This document shows positions 1-7,588 of a DNA stretch of 64,000 bases, piece after piece. The DNA comes from Corynebacterium minutissimum (GTDB lineage: Bacteria; Actinomycetota; Actinomycetes; Mycobacteriales; Mycobacteriaceae), in the NCBI RefSeq assembly GCF_000988205.1, contig NZ_LAYQ01000022.1, positions 52,556-116,555 of the forward strand. The letters are read 5' to 3'. Position numbers and translations under genes: made by a program. Position 1 is the stretch's first letter, and each line of letters starts with the position of its first letter. The notes under the pieces are model-generated. The model saw nothing but the letters and a program-made list of their open reading frames with translations. It had not been told where the DNA came from and searched no databases.

Positions 1-864
1 GCCACCAGCCTGCCAAGGGATGAGGTGATGGATTTGGCAGTAATCAGCTGGTTTATTACACCCTGGTCTAGAACAGGTGTGGAATTCGGCGTGCAGGGTA
101 AGGCGTTGCTTGAAGTTTGCCCCGCGCTCTAGCCGCCAGGTGTTGATGGGGCCTTCGATGGGGTGGACGATGGTGGCGTAGCCTATTTCGGCAAACTTGT
201 GGGTGAGGAATTCTGCTCCTGTCATGCGCGCGCCGTTGGTGAGGTTGAGCTCGATCTCGTCGCCGTCACCATTGATGATCTGGTCCAACTCATTCAGTGT
301 GACGATGACTTGGGTGCGCACGGAAGGCTTAGTGCCGGTGGCTTGGTTGAAGAAGACGTCGTTGGCGGCTTGTAGAAGGTCGGTGTTGTTGGCGGATTCT
401 AGGACTGCGCGCATGTTGGCAATCGTGGTGGCATCGTCAGTAATGGAGAGCGTGTTAGGGCCTTGCTCTCGGTAGGTGATGCGCACGCCTGGTTTGGCGG
501 TTCTTTTACGTTTGAGTTCTTTAAGCCTCGTGGTGGCAACGGTGGGGATGCGGTGTGCTGGTGTGGCGGCGAGTTTGGCTCGGAGGTTCCACGCATCCAA
601 GGTCTTCTTGACCTTCGACACGTAGGTTTCAATCAGTGTGAGGGTGCCCAGACTGTGGCGTTGGGCAAGCGCTGCGGTGCGAGCCTTGCGTTGTTTGCCG
701 GTGTAGCGGGTGGGGCCGAAGTACACCTGGTGTAGCTGTGACAGCTCGGCAGCATCGGCTGGGTCAGCGCCGAGCGCGCGGAGCTCGTCGGGTGAGCCAG
801 GTATATGCTCCACCAGCGCAATCCCCGAGTTGCGGAGGCGGAGGTAGGTTTCGATATCCCCCAT
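1..864 (-). CDS. DUF222 / HNH endonuclease domain protein (13E12-like), C-terminus cut by window edge
   Basis: The minus strand is open without a stop from the ATG at 864 to base 1 (288 codons), and the gene continues beyond the window. A helical DUF222-like region is followed, about residues 268-288, by CSRPGCNKPADYCQIHHL, the first part of an HNH nuclease core with the CxxxC zinc pair and the HH motif. This arrangement is the REP13E12/DUF222-HNH family, common and multicopy in Corynebacterium and mycobacteria. These genes are often mobile or repeated, and their biological role is poorly defined. A GTG two codons upstream (870) is an alternative start. The family call is firm. Whether the nuclease is complete cannot be judged here. 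Confidence 0.85.
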   Translation of the reverse strand, partial: MGDIETYLRLRNSGIALVEHIPGSPDELRALGADPADAAELSQLHQVYFGPTRYTGKQRKARTAALAQRHSLGTLTLIETYVSKVKKTLDAWNLRAKLAATPAHRIPTVATTRLKELKRKRTAKPGVRITYREQGPNTLSITDDATTIANMRAVLESANNTDLLQAANDVFFNQATGTKPSVRTQVIVTLNELDQIINGDGDEIELNLTNGARMTGAEFLTHKFAEIGYATIVHPIEGPINTWRLERGANFKQRLTLHAEFHTCSRPGCNKPADYCQIHHLIPWQAGG

Positions 865-1034
865 GGGCACGAAGATTAAACCAGCACCCGCGACCCCGCA
901 ACCGGAAGAACAAAATTCCTACTTAGAAGGGGTGCGCCACGGGTGACGGGGGACAGGTCGGGATAAGCGCCAATCACGGGCTCGGGAAACGCGCGAGAGT
1001 AAGCCGACGCGGAAGCGAAGCGGGTGGGGCGTCG

Positions 1035-2114
1035 CTAGTACAGCGCTGGTTTAATCGCATCCCACGCCGGCTGCAATTGCTTGCCAAACATCACCCAGTC
1101 GTGGGTGCCGTCGGCGAGATAGTCGGTGGTGTGGGGGATGGAGGCGTCGGAAAGCGCGGCGGAAAATTCCTCCGTACAGCGACGCGAGCCGGCCTCTAAA
1201 AGGGTGCCCCCGATGCGGTCATTGACGGACTTTCCGGGGTAGGCCGCCAGTTCCTCGTCTGTCCATGCGCCCGAGGCCGCGGCGAGGTACAGCGCCGTGC
1301 CGCGCAGCCCCTCCGGGTGGGACATGACGTCATTGCGCAGCCAATCCTCCGAACCGCGCGGGCCCCACATGTTCGTCGGGTCGCCGCCCTTGGTACGCAC
1401 CGTCAAGTCCACCGTGCCCTGGCCCACCTTGCTGGTGGTGGAATAGCAGCCGGAAATTCCCGCCACGCCATGGAAGAAACCCGGGTTGTTGTTCGCCATC
1501 ATTACCGCGCCCGACGCTCCCATGGACAACCCAATGAGTCCGCGCTTGCCGTTGTGGTTGAGCTCCGCTTCCACGACGGGGGCGAGTTCGGTGGTGACAA
1601 AAGTTTCCCACTTGTGGCGCCCCAGCTTGGGGTCATCCTCTCTCCAATCGGTCCACATGGAACCTGCGCCTTGCGACGGAATCACCATGCTCGCATCCGT
1701 ATCCCCAAACACGCGGCGCACGTGGCCCTTGGTGATCCAGTTCGAGGTCTCCGGGGAATCTACGCCCTCGAGAAAGTACACAACGGGCCCGCCGTTGCCC
1801 ACGACGACGTCGACGGGAATATCGCGCCCCATCGACGGCGAGGAGATGATCCACTTCTCACGGCCTGGTTCGTCGGTAGCACGCCGCTCCACGAGGGAAA
1901 CCTCGTCGATTTCTTTAATCGGGTATGGGTACTCTTCCTGCTCCGTAGACCATGCGTCGGTAAGCAGATGGGAGGAGGTGCCTAAGCCATCGATGATGTT
2001 GAACATGGTGTCCACGGCCCACTGCGATGAGGCCTCGTCGCGGCTCGACAATTGGTAGGAGGAACCGGGCGTGAACATCAGGGAGCTGGCCACCAGCGCG
2101 GAGAAGAGCTTCAT
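1035..2114 (-). CDS. Mycolyltransferase (antigen 85 / Cmt-type, alpha/beta hydrolase)
   Basis: A 359-residue exported esterase-fold protein. The N-terminus (MKLFSALVASSLMFTPGSS) is a signal peptide. The nucleophile elbow GLSMGASG places the catalytic serine near residue 197, and a late histidine lies in ADGTHDW (about 338), as expected for the Ser-His-Asp/Glu triad. Matching the corynebacterial family are the segments FLEGVDSPETSNWIT, MVIPSQGAGSMWTDW and TTELAPVVEAEL. Family members transfer corynomycolate from trehalose monocorynomycolate to arabinogalactan or trehalose in the outer cell envelope. Corynebacteria carry several paralogs, so I do not assign cmtA/B/C or cop1. It stands alone on the minus strand, divergent from the amidohydrolase. 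Confidence 0.9.
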   Translation of the reverse strand: MKLFSALVASSLMFTPGSSYQLSSRDEASSQWAVDTMFNIIDGLGTSSHLLTDAWSTEQEEYPYPIKEIDEVSLVERRATDEPGREKWIISSPSMGRDIPVDVVVGNGGPVVYFLEGVDSPETSNWITKGHVRRVFGDTDASMVIPSQGAGSMWTDWREDDPKLGRHKWETFVTTELAPVVEAELNHNGKRGLIGLSMGASGAVMMANNNPGFFHGVAGISGCYSTTSKVGQGTVDLTVRTKGGDPTNMWGPRGSEDWLRNDVMSHPEGLRGTALYLAAASGAWTDEELAAYPGKSVNDRIGGTLLEAGSRRCTEEFSAALSDASIPHTTDYLADGTHDWVMFGKQLQPAWDAIKPALY

Positions 2115-2176
2115 AAACGGCTAGCTTATTACAGATTCCGGTATGCTCGGCGCACATGCTCGGAAAGGATGACACC

Positions 2177-3544
2177 ATGAAGATGGCCCCGCGCCACCGT
2201 CAGCAATTGCCACCGCTTCCGATGGTTTCGGCCAAGCTGGGGGAGCGGTTGGCCAGCCAGGTGTTCGTGGAGGAAGGCCGGGAGTTGCTTCCGGAGTTGC
2301 AGGAGTTCCGCCGCGATTTGCACCAGAACCCGGAGGTGGGGCTGCATCTGCCGCGCACCCAGGAGAAGGTGCTCGAAGCCCTTAAAGGCCTACCGCTGGA
2401 GATTCATCTGGGCCGTGACCTCAGCTCGGTCGTCGCGGTGCTGCGTGGCGGCAAGCGCGGCGAGCGCCCCGTGTCGGTGCTGCTGCGTGCGGACATGGAC
2501 GGCCTTCCGGTGCGCGAGCAGACGGGCAGCCCGTTTGCCTCGACGAATAACAACATGCACGCCTGTGGCCACGACCTGCACACGGCGGGGCTGATCGGCG
2601 CGGTGAAGATGCTGTGCCGTCACCGCGAGGAGTTGTTGGGCGATGTCATCTTCATGTTCCAGCCGGGTGAGGAAGGCCCGGGCGGTGCGCAGCCGATGAT
2701 CGATGAGGGCGTGCTCGACGCCGCCGGCCGCCGCCCCATTGCCGCCTACGGTTTGCACGTCGGCCCGCAGGATCGGGGCACGTTCCACCACATCGCGGGC
2801 CCGATGATGGCCTCGTCGTCCAACTTGGGAATCACCGTCTACGGCAAGGGCGGACATGGCTCGCGCCCGCACGATGCGATCGATCCGGTTGCGGCCCTTG
2901 CGGAGATCCAGGTGGCGCTGCAGGTGGCGCTGACCCGGCGCTTCGACGCGAACTCGCCGATTGTCATCACGGTGACCAACCTGCGCGCAGGCGACGGTGC
3001 GGTCAACGTCATCCCGGACAAGGCGGAGCTGGGAGCGACGGTGCGCGTGCTTCGCGACGAACACATCGACGCCGTCCGCCAAATGATCATCGAGGTCTCG
3101 AGCTCCGTGGCGGCCTCGCACCGTTGTACCGCGAAGGTGGACTTTGAGGTCCTGTATTCGGCGACGAAGACCTCACCGCGCGAGGACCAGTTCGCGGCGT
3201 CGTTGTGGGCGGGGATGTTCGGCGCGGAAAACGTGCTGACCATGGATACGCCGATGATGGCCTCGGAAGACTTCGGCGCGGTGTTATCCCAGGTTCCGGG
3301 CACCTTCATGTGGTTCGGTACGGGGGATCCGCACACCCCGGAGCACATGCGCGAGTGGAACCACTCGCCGCTGGTGCGCTTCGATGATTCCGTTCTGGGA
3401 GACCAAGCCGCGGCCCTAGCGGCGGTGGCTTTTGAGCGCCTCGCCGCCGAGGATGCGCACCCCTCGCCGGCCACGAAGGCTATGCGCGCGCCGGTACAGG
3501 GGACAGGGGCGGATGCGCAGCCGCCTTCTTCCGCAGCGCAATAG
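2177..3544 (+). CDS. M20 family amidohydrolase (hippurate hydrolase / aminoacylase-like)
   Basis: A 455-residue cytosolic metal-dependent amidohydrolase of the M20D type, which cleaves N-acyl amino acids or related amides. Visible motifs are the N-terminal FRRDLHQNPEVG, the metal-binding ADMDGLPV and MHACGHDLHT, and FQPGEEGPGGA with its catalytic and metal glutamates. HGSRPHDAIDP marks the dimerisation/lid domain. The start at 2177 is preferred because GGAAAGGATG lies 8 bases upstream; an in-frame ATG at 2156 has no such site. The natural substrate is unknown. The 3' end overlaps the convergent PrsW-like gene by 65 bases. Confidence 0.88.
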   Translation: MKMAPRHRQQLPPLPMVSAKLGERLASQVFVEEGRELLPELQEFRRDLHQNPEVGLHLPRTQEKVLEALKGLPLEIHLGRDLSSVVAVLRGGKRGERPVSVLLRADMDGLPVREQTGSPFASTNNNMHACGHDLHTAGLIGAVKMLCRHREELLGDVIFMFQPGEEGPGGAQPMIDEGVLDAAGRRPIAAYGLHVGPQDRGTFHHIAGPMMASSSNLGITVYGKGGHGSRPHDAIDPVAALAEIQVALQVALTRRFDANSPIVITVTNLRAGDGAVNVIPDKAELGATVRVLRDEHIDAVRQMIIEVSSSVAASHRCTAKVDFEVLYSATKTSPREDQFAASLWAGMFGAENVLTMDTPMMASEDFGAVLSQVPGTFMWFGTGDPHTPEHMREWNHSPLVRFDDSVLGDQAAALAAVAFERLAAEDAHPSPATKAMRAPVQGTGADAQPPSSAAQ

Positions 3545-4103
3545 TGCCCCAGATGGTGGCTACCCACTCGGCGAGCACGACGACCATGCCGGCGAGGAGG
3601 GGCCAGATGGCGTCGTCGAGCGCGGTGCTTAACGACGGGAAGAGATTCTTCGTGGCGTGCACCGCGATGGCGATAATGAGCCAGCGCACAGGCTGTTTCT
3701 GGGATAGGCCATAGGCGCTAAGCCCGGTGAACAGCGCGTGGGAGAGCGGGTTGGATCCCAGGCGGATGACGAAGGTGCAGATAAGCAGCACGCCGAGGAA
3801 CTTCAGCACTTCCTCGATGAGCGGCGCATATCCCGCAGCGCCCAGCCACTCTAGGCCCGCGCGGGCGAGTAGGTGGGTCATGTTCGTGTTGAGTTCCACC
3901 GCGAGCCCGGAGACGGCAAAACCCCACACCACGCCGTGCGCAATTCCCGGCCGGCGGCGCAGGAAGAACAGCGCGAGGGGGACGAGTACGGCGGCGAAGA
4001 TCACGGCGGCCAGAGCACTTGCGGGCAGGAAGGGCTCGCCCGCGTAGTGGAAGGCGGTGACGGCCAGCGCGCCGAGGATCAGCAGGTAGTACAGGTACTT
4101 CAT
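3480..4103 (-). CDS. Shortened PrsW-family membrane protein (paralog lacking the central segment)
   Basis: A 207-residue multi-pass membrane protein. It is clearly a paralog of the protein encoded at 4519-5307: both share RRPGIAHGVVWG (RKHPGIAHGVVWG in the other), APLxEEVLKFLGV, NPLxHxxFT, AYGLS and QPVRWLxIAxAVH. The copy here lacks about 49 residues between the CVIR/FVIR segment and NPL, a stretch that in the other carries the conserved SEN motif and about two membrane helices. The EExxK motif and the last histidine motif remain. PrsW proteins are intramembrane proteases, so loss of the middle motif makes activity doubtful. It may be a non-proteolytic partner. The start overlaps the preceding stop as ATGA, so translation is probably coupled. 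Confidence 0.8.
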   Translation of the reverse strand: MKYLYYLLILGALAVTAFHYAGEPFLPASALAAVIFAAVLVPLALFFLRRRPGIAHGVVWGFAVSGLAVELNTNMTHLLARAGLEWLGAAGYAPLIEEVLKFLGVLLICTFVIRLGSNPLSHALFTGLSAYGLSQKQPVRWLIIAIAVHATKNLFPSLSTALDDAIWPLLAGMVVVLAEWVATIWGTIALRKKAAAHPPLSPVPARA

Positions 4104-4522
4104 GCGTCCTCCGGCTGCACGCGGTCGGCGAAGTCACGTGCCTTCGGTCCGTAGATGTGGAGGAAGGAGATGGTGTTGTTGTGCCGCTGAGACAGCGTGA
4201 TGCCGTCGCCGTCCTCGACGCGGTAGAGCTCGGCAGCCTGGGTGGTGATGGGGGCGTCGGTCAGCGCGCTGGTCCCGGTAAAGGAGCGGTGCTGGCGCGG
4301 CAGGTACGTCTCGACCTCGTGGGAGGAGCTGCCTTCCTCAGAAATGATGGTCGCGCTCCCGCAGTTCCAGGTCTGCGAGGAGGCGTACGGATCCTCCGGG
4401 CATTCGAGCTCCGGGATGCCGCGCACGGGGGTGGTGTCGGGAGTGGGGTCGGGGAGGAGGGCGTCGGCAAGCGGTACTGCGGCGAGGACGCCGATGCAGG
4501 AATAAATCAGTGTGTTTCTCAT
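4100..4522 (-). CDS. Small exported protein of unknown function, middle gene of the PrsW operon
   Basis: A 140-residue protein with an N-terminal membrane or signal segment (MRNTLIYSCIGVLAAVPLADA), a proline-rich linker and a polar domain with two cysteines (LECPED, WNCGS) that could form a disulfide outside the cell. I do not recognise a family. It overlaps both neighbours by four bases (ATGA at 4519-4522 and at 4100-4103), so three genes are read as one coupled unit. Its first codons (ATGAGAA then ACAC) and a palindromic repeat about 31 bases upstream resemble the start region of the PrsW gene. This suggests its 5' end came from a local duplication. A role as substrate or accessory of the PrsW proteins is an inference. 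Confidence 0.7.
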   Translation of the reverse strand: MRNTLIYSCIGVLAAVPLADALLPDPTPDTTPVRGIPELECPEDPYASSQTWNCGSATIISEEGSSSHEVETYLPRQHRSFTGTSALTDAPITTQAAELYRVEDGDGITLSQRHNNTISFLHIYGPKARDFADRVQPEDA

Positions 4523-5307
4523 GCTTTTGACCCTAAGAGCTGCGGTTTGACCCCGGTATCCTCCGCAGGGAGGATTTTGCGGAGTTTCACAATACTGACA
4601 ATCGTGGCGACCCACAGGCCGATGAGGATGAGGAAGGTGGGGAAGATGGGCCAGAAGGCGTCCTCAAACGCGGTAGAGATAGACGGGCCGAAATTGGCCG
4701 TGAAGTGCACCGCCATGGCGATGAGCAACCAACGCACCGGTTGCCTGCGGGAGAGCCCGTAAGCCGCGATTGCGGTGAAGAAGGAATGCATGAGCGGATT
4801 CGCGATGAAGCGGACAAGCACCGCCAGCAGCGTTCCCATGATATCAGAATCGAGGTTCTCCAGCGTCATGTTGACGTAGTAGACGGCGTTTTCGCTCACG
4901 CTAAAGCCCATGCCTACAGCCACACCGACGAAGACGTAATCCGCCCAGTGGCGGGGCCGGATGACGCAGGTGCAAATGAAGATGACGCCGAGGAATTTGA
5001 GGACCTCCTCGGTGAGTGGGGCGATGCCAGCGAAGACCAGCCAGTCCGGGACCGTACGGATGAGGAGGTGGTACATGTTCTCGTTGAGCTGGCCGGCGAC
5101 AGTGGAGACCGCAATACCCCACACCACCCCGTGCGCAATACCCGGGTGCTTGCGCAGAACCAGCAGCGTGAGGCCTAGTGCAACAGCGGCGTAGGCCACC
5201 GCGGCGAGCGCGCTGGTAGTGACGAAAGCACCGTGGGAGAAATCATAAGCGACGTACACCAGCCCGGCGGCGGTGAGCAGTTCGTACAAAGTCTGTGTTC
5301 TTCTCAT
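4519..5307 (-). CDS. PrsW family intramembrane metalloprotease
   Basis: A 262-residue polytopic membrane protein with the three family motifs: PLTEEVLKFLG with EExxK, GMGFSVSENAVYYV with SEN, and HSFFTAIAAYGLS followed by MAVHFTANF. In Bacillus subtilis PrsW cleaves the anti-sigma factor RsiW; no sigma/anti-sigma pair is visible here, so the target is unknown. The ATG at 5307 (MRRTQTLYELL) is chosen because an upstream GTG at 5439 would read through the palindromic repeat. It heads a coupled operon with the 140-residue exported protein and the shortened paralog, and it is divergent from the histidine kinase gene, sharing an 88-base promoter gap. Confidence 0.85.
   Translation of the reverse strand: MRRTQTLYELLTAAGLVYVAYDFSHGAFVTTSALAAVAYAAVALGLTLLVLRKHPGIAHGVVWGIAVSTVAGQLNENMYHLLIRTVPDWLVFAGIAPLTEEVLKFLGVIFICTCVIRPRHWADYVFVGVAVGMGFSVSENAVYYVNMTLENLDSDIMGTLLAVLVRFIANPLMHSFFTAIAAYGLSRRQPVRWLLIAMAVHFTANFGPSISTAFEDAFWPIFPTFLILIGLWVATIVSIVKLRKILPAEDTGVKPQLLGSKA
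4553..4583. repeat. 31-bp repeat with perfect palindrome, copy 1 (inside 3' end of the PrsW gene)
   Basis: The sequence ccggtatcctccgcaggg and the bases after it recur at 5339-5369 with one mismatch. It contains ATCCTCC-gcag-GGAGGAT, a perfect 7-bp inverted repeat. It lies about 31 bases upstream of the start codon at 4522 and encodes RKILPAEDTG in the PrsW C-terminus. It could be a regulator site or a duplication scar. Confidence 0.75.
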
Positions 5308-5338
5308 GCGGTTTAGGTTATGAACCGCGTCTGGGGTG

Positions 5339-5369
5339 CCGGTATCCTCCGCAGGGAGGATTTTCCGGA
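5339..5369. repeat. 31-bp repeat with perfect palindrome, copy 2 (divergent promoter gap)
   Basis: Same element as 4553-4583. It sits in the 88-base gap between the divergent PrsW gene (start 5307) and histidine kinase gene (start 5396), about 32 bases upstream of the PrsW start. The spacing to a start codon is nearly the same as in copy 1, which favours either an operator or a duplicated 5' region. Confidence 0.75.
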
Positions 5370-5395
5370 ACGCAGGGAGAACTATCGTGGCAACC

Positions 5396-6564
5396 ATGAC
5401 GAGAAAGACGCGGCCACTGTGGATAACGGTGCTGCTCATTTTCCTCTGCGTGGTGGCGGATTTGGCGGCATGGATCCCCCATATCGAAAACTTCGAGGGG
5501 ACGGATCAGGAAGCCCTTGTTATGGGCTTGATGGGTCTATGTAGCTTCGCCACGTGGATTCTGCTGCCCTTCGCCCTGCACCACTCACGGCGGGAGCGCA
5601 ACATCCACGAGGAGTACCCCGGCCATCCGGTGGCGCTGATTGCGGCTCTGCTCGTCCTGGTGCTAGGCGGGTTTCGCCCACTGTCGCTGTCAGTGCTGGT
5701 GGTGTTGATTTCAATCATCTCGCGCGGCCGACTGCGGTGGTCCCTGGCGGGGACGGCGGTGTTCGTGGCCTCGTGTGTGACCGTTATCTCTGTGCCTTAC
5801 ATTCGGGTGAACATCTTCTCGCCCTTTGGTTACGTGTTTTATGGAAGCCTCTTTCTCATCGTTGCCTGGATTACGGGCTCGGTGCGCGCGCAGCGCCGCC
5901 AGCGCGAGGTCACGTTGGTGAGCCTGGCGGAGCTCAACGAGGATCAGCTGCGCTCGCGCGAGGAGCGCGCCCGCCTGGAGGAACGCAATCGCATTGCCCG
6001 CGATATCCACGATTCCCTTTCGCACCGGCTCAGCCTTATTTCCGTGTACGCGGGAGGCTTGAGCTACCGCAAGGACGCCGGCCCGGAGCGCGTCGCCGAG
6101 GCGGCGGGAACCATCCAGTCGGAGGCCAAGGCCGCCGTGGAGGACCTGCGCGGGGTGATCAAGGCGCTGCGCGTGGATGATCGGGTGGATCCGCGCGCGA
6201 GCATCGAGGAGCACATCGGGCGCGCCGCGCGGCGGGGACGAAGGTGCGCTATAAGAAGGGGGATGTCGATAAGCTGAGTACCCTTGCCGCCCACACGCTG
6301 GGCCGTGCCGTGCAGGAGGGGCTGACCAACGCGCGCAAGTACGCGCCGGGGAAGAAGGTGACGCTCACCGTGGAGAACGAGGAGGATAAGGTGCGGGTGA
6401 CCATGCAGAATAAGAAGGTGGCGGAGCAGCCAGAGTCCGGTGGCGGCAACGGCCTGCTGGGGCTGGAGGAACGCGCACGGCTGGCGGGAGGTACTTTCAC
6501 AGTGCTTGACGACGCCTCCACCTTCACCTGGGTCCTCGAACTACCGGAGGAGGCAAGCGCGTAA
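5396..6564 (+). pseudogene. NarL-type sensor histidine kinase, frameshifted near 6230 (probably intact in the cell)
   Basis: Restoring one lost G near 6226-6237 (gcgcggcgggg) gives a normal 389-residue kinase. Five hydrophobic segments (about residues 7-165) are followed by HisKA_3 with EERNRIARDIHDSLSHRLSLIS, the histidine being the phosphorylation site. After the shift come an ATPase N-box-like QEGLTNARKYAPG and the G-box NGLLGLEERARLAGG. The stop overlaps the response regulator start by one base, so the two form a two-component pair. The signal is unknown. The ATG at 5396 is preferred over a GTG at 5336 that lies upstream of the palindromic repeat. Other conserved genes here show the same kind of one-base loss, so a base-calling error is more likely than true decay. 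Confidence 0.8.
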
Positions 6565-7211
6565 TGATTTCAGTGGTATTGGTCGATGATGAGCAGGCGC
6601 TGCGGCGCGGCATTCGTTTCATCCTGGAGGGAGCACCAGACATCGAGGTGGTGGCCGAGGCCAGCAATGGGCGCGACGGCGTGGCCCGCGTGCTGGACCT
6701 GCAACCGGATGTTGTCCTCATGGATATCCGCATGCCGGTCATGGACGGCATCGAGGCGGCCGGGCAACTGCGCGCGAGCGCGCCAGATATCCCGGTGGTC
6801 ATGCTTACCGCCTTTGATACGGATGAGTTCATCGTGGATGCGCTGCACGCCGGTGCGATGGGCTTTCTGCTCAAGACCATCGAGCCGGAAGGGTTGGTCT
6901 CGGCGGTGCGGGCCGCGGCTACCGGGCAGCAGCTATTGAGCCCGAAGGCGCTGAAGAATTTGCTGGCGCTCAAGCACCCCGAGCCCGCGCCGGCAGAGAC
7001 AAAGGCGCCTGGGCCCCGCCCGCTGGAGGGCTTAAGCCAGCGCGAGAACGAGGTGGCGGAGTTAGTGGCCCAGGGCCTAGACAACCAGGAAATCGCGGGG
7101 CAGCTCTACGTGTCAGTTACGACGGTGAAAACCCACATCAAGCACATCCTGGACAAGCTTGGTGGCACCAACCGGGTGCACATCGCGATTGCGGTGTTGG
7201 AATCGCGCTAG
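6564..7211 (+). CDS. LuxR/NarL family response regulator
   Basis: A 215-residue cytosolic DNA-binding protein. The receiver domain (1-120) shows the acidic pair VDDEQ, the phosphoacceptor in VVLMDIRMPVMDG, the conserved threonine in MLTAF and the lysine in LLKTIEPEG. After a proline-rich linker, the GerE/LuxR helix-turn-helix spans about residues 153-215 (LSQRENEVAELVAQGLDNQEIAGQL). It is the partner of the kinase immediately upstream. The divergent PrsW operon, with a palindrome in the shared promoter, is a plausible target, but this is inference. It overlaps the next, convergent gene by four bases. Confidence 0.93.
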   Translation: MISVVLVDDEQALRRGIRFILEGAPDIEVVAEASNGRDGVARVLDLQPDVVLMDIRMPVMDGIEAAGQLRASAPDIPVVMLTAFDTDEFIVDALHAGAMGFLLKTIEPEGLVSAVRAAATGQQLLSPKALKNLLALKHPEPAPAETKAPGPRPLEGLSQRENEVAELVAQGLDNQEIAGQLYVSVTTVKTHIKHILDKLGGTNRVHIAIAVLESR

Positions 7212-7588
7212 CGCCGGCGGATAAACGCGGAGGCGAGGCCGAGCAGCGCGATGACGATCACGATGATGGACGCCGCCGGCCAGTACTGGGGGTAGTACTT
7301 CAGCGCGTAGCCGAAGACCTGGCTGTCGTTGAACTGGCGGGCAAGTGCAATGGGCATCCACCACAACTTTGTGAGAGTGAGGACCGCGCCGAGCAGGCCA
7401 GCGATGATGCGGCGACTGCCGCGCAGAAAGAAGCTGGCCGCCACGAGGAGAACACCAACAATCGTGAGTGCGAATAGCAGAGGCGTATCCACGGCGAGCG
7501 GCGAGCCATTGATGAGGAACTCGTGGTCCACTTCGTGCTGTTCGATAAGCGTGTAGCCGTCGAGGACGACATCGTCGGGGATGCCCAC
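7208..7588 (-). CDS. Small membrane protein downstream of the BCCT carrier, unknown function
   Basis: A 126-residue protein with a polar N-terminus and three or four hydrophobic segments (LLFALTIVGVLLVAASFFL; IIAGLLGAVLTL; AASIIVIVIALLGLASAF). I recognise no domain. It begins one base after the stop of the BCCT transporter gene on the same strand, so the two are almost certainly cotranscribed. It may assist or tune that carrier, but nothing in the sequence shows how. Confidence 0.7.
   Translation of the reverse strand: MGIPDDVVLDGYTLIEQHEVDHEFLINGSPLAVDTPLLFALTIVGVLLVAASFFLRGSRRIIAGLLGAVLTLTKLWWMPIALARQFNDSQVFGYALKYYPQYWPAASIIVIVIALLGLASAFIRRR

Noticed and set aside
5336..5395. Longer N-terminus of the histidine kinase from the GTG at 5336
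   Set aside because: It would translate through the palindromic repeat and gives no helix or domain; the ATG at 5396 leads directly into the first membrane segment.
6226..6240. Programmed ribosomal frameshift in the kinase gene
   Set aside because: No slippery heptamer or downstream structure stands out, and the same kind of loss occurs in unrelated genes including dnaG.
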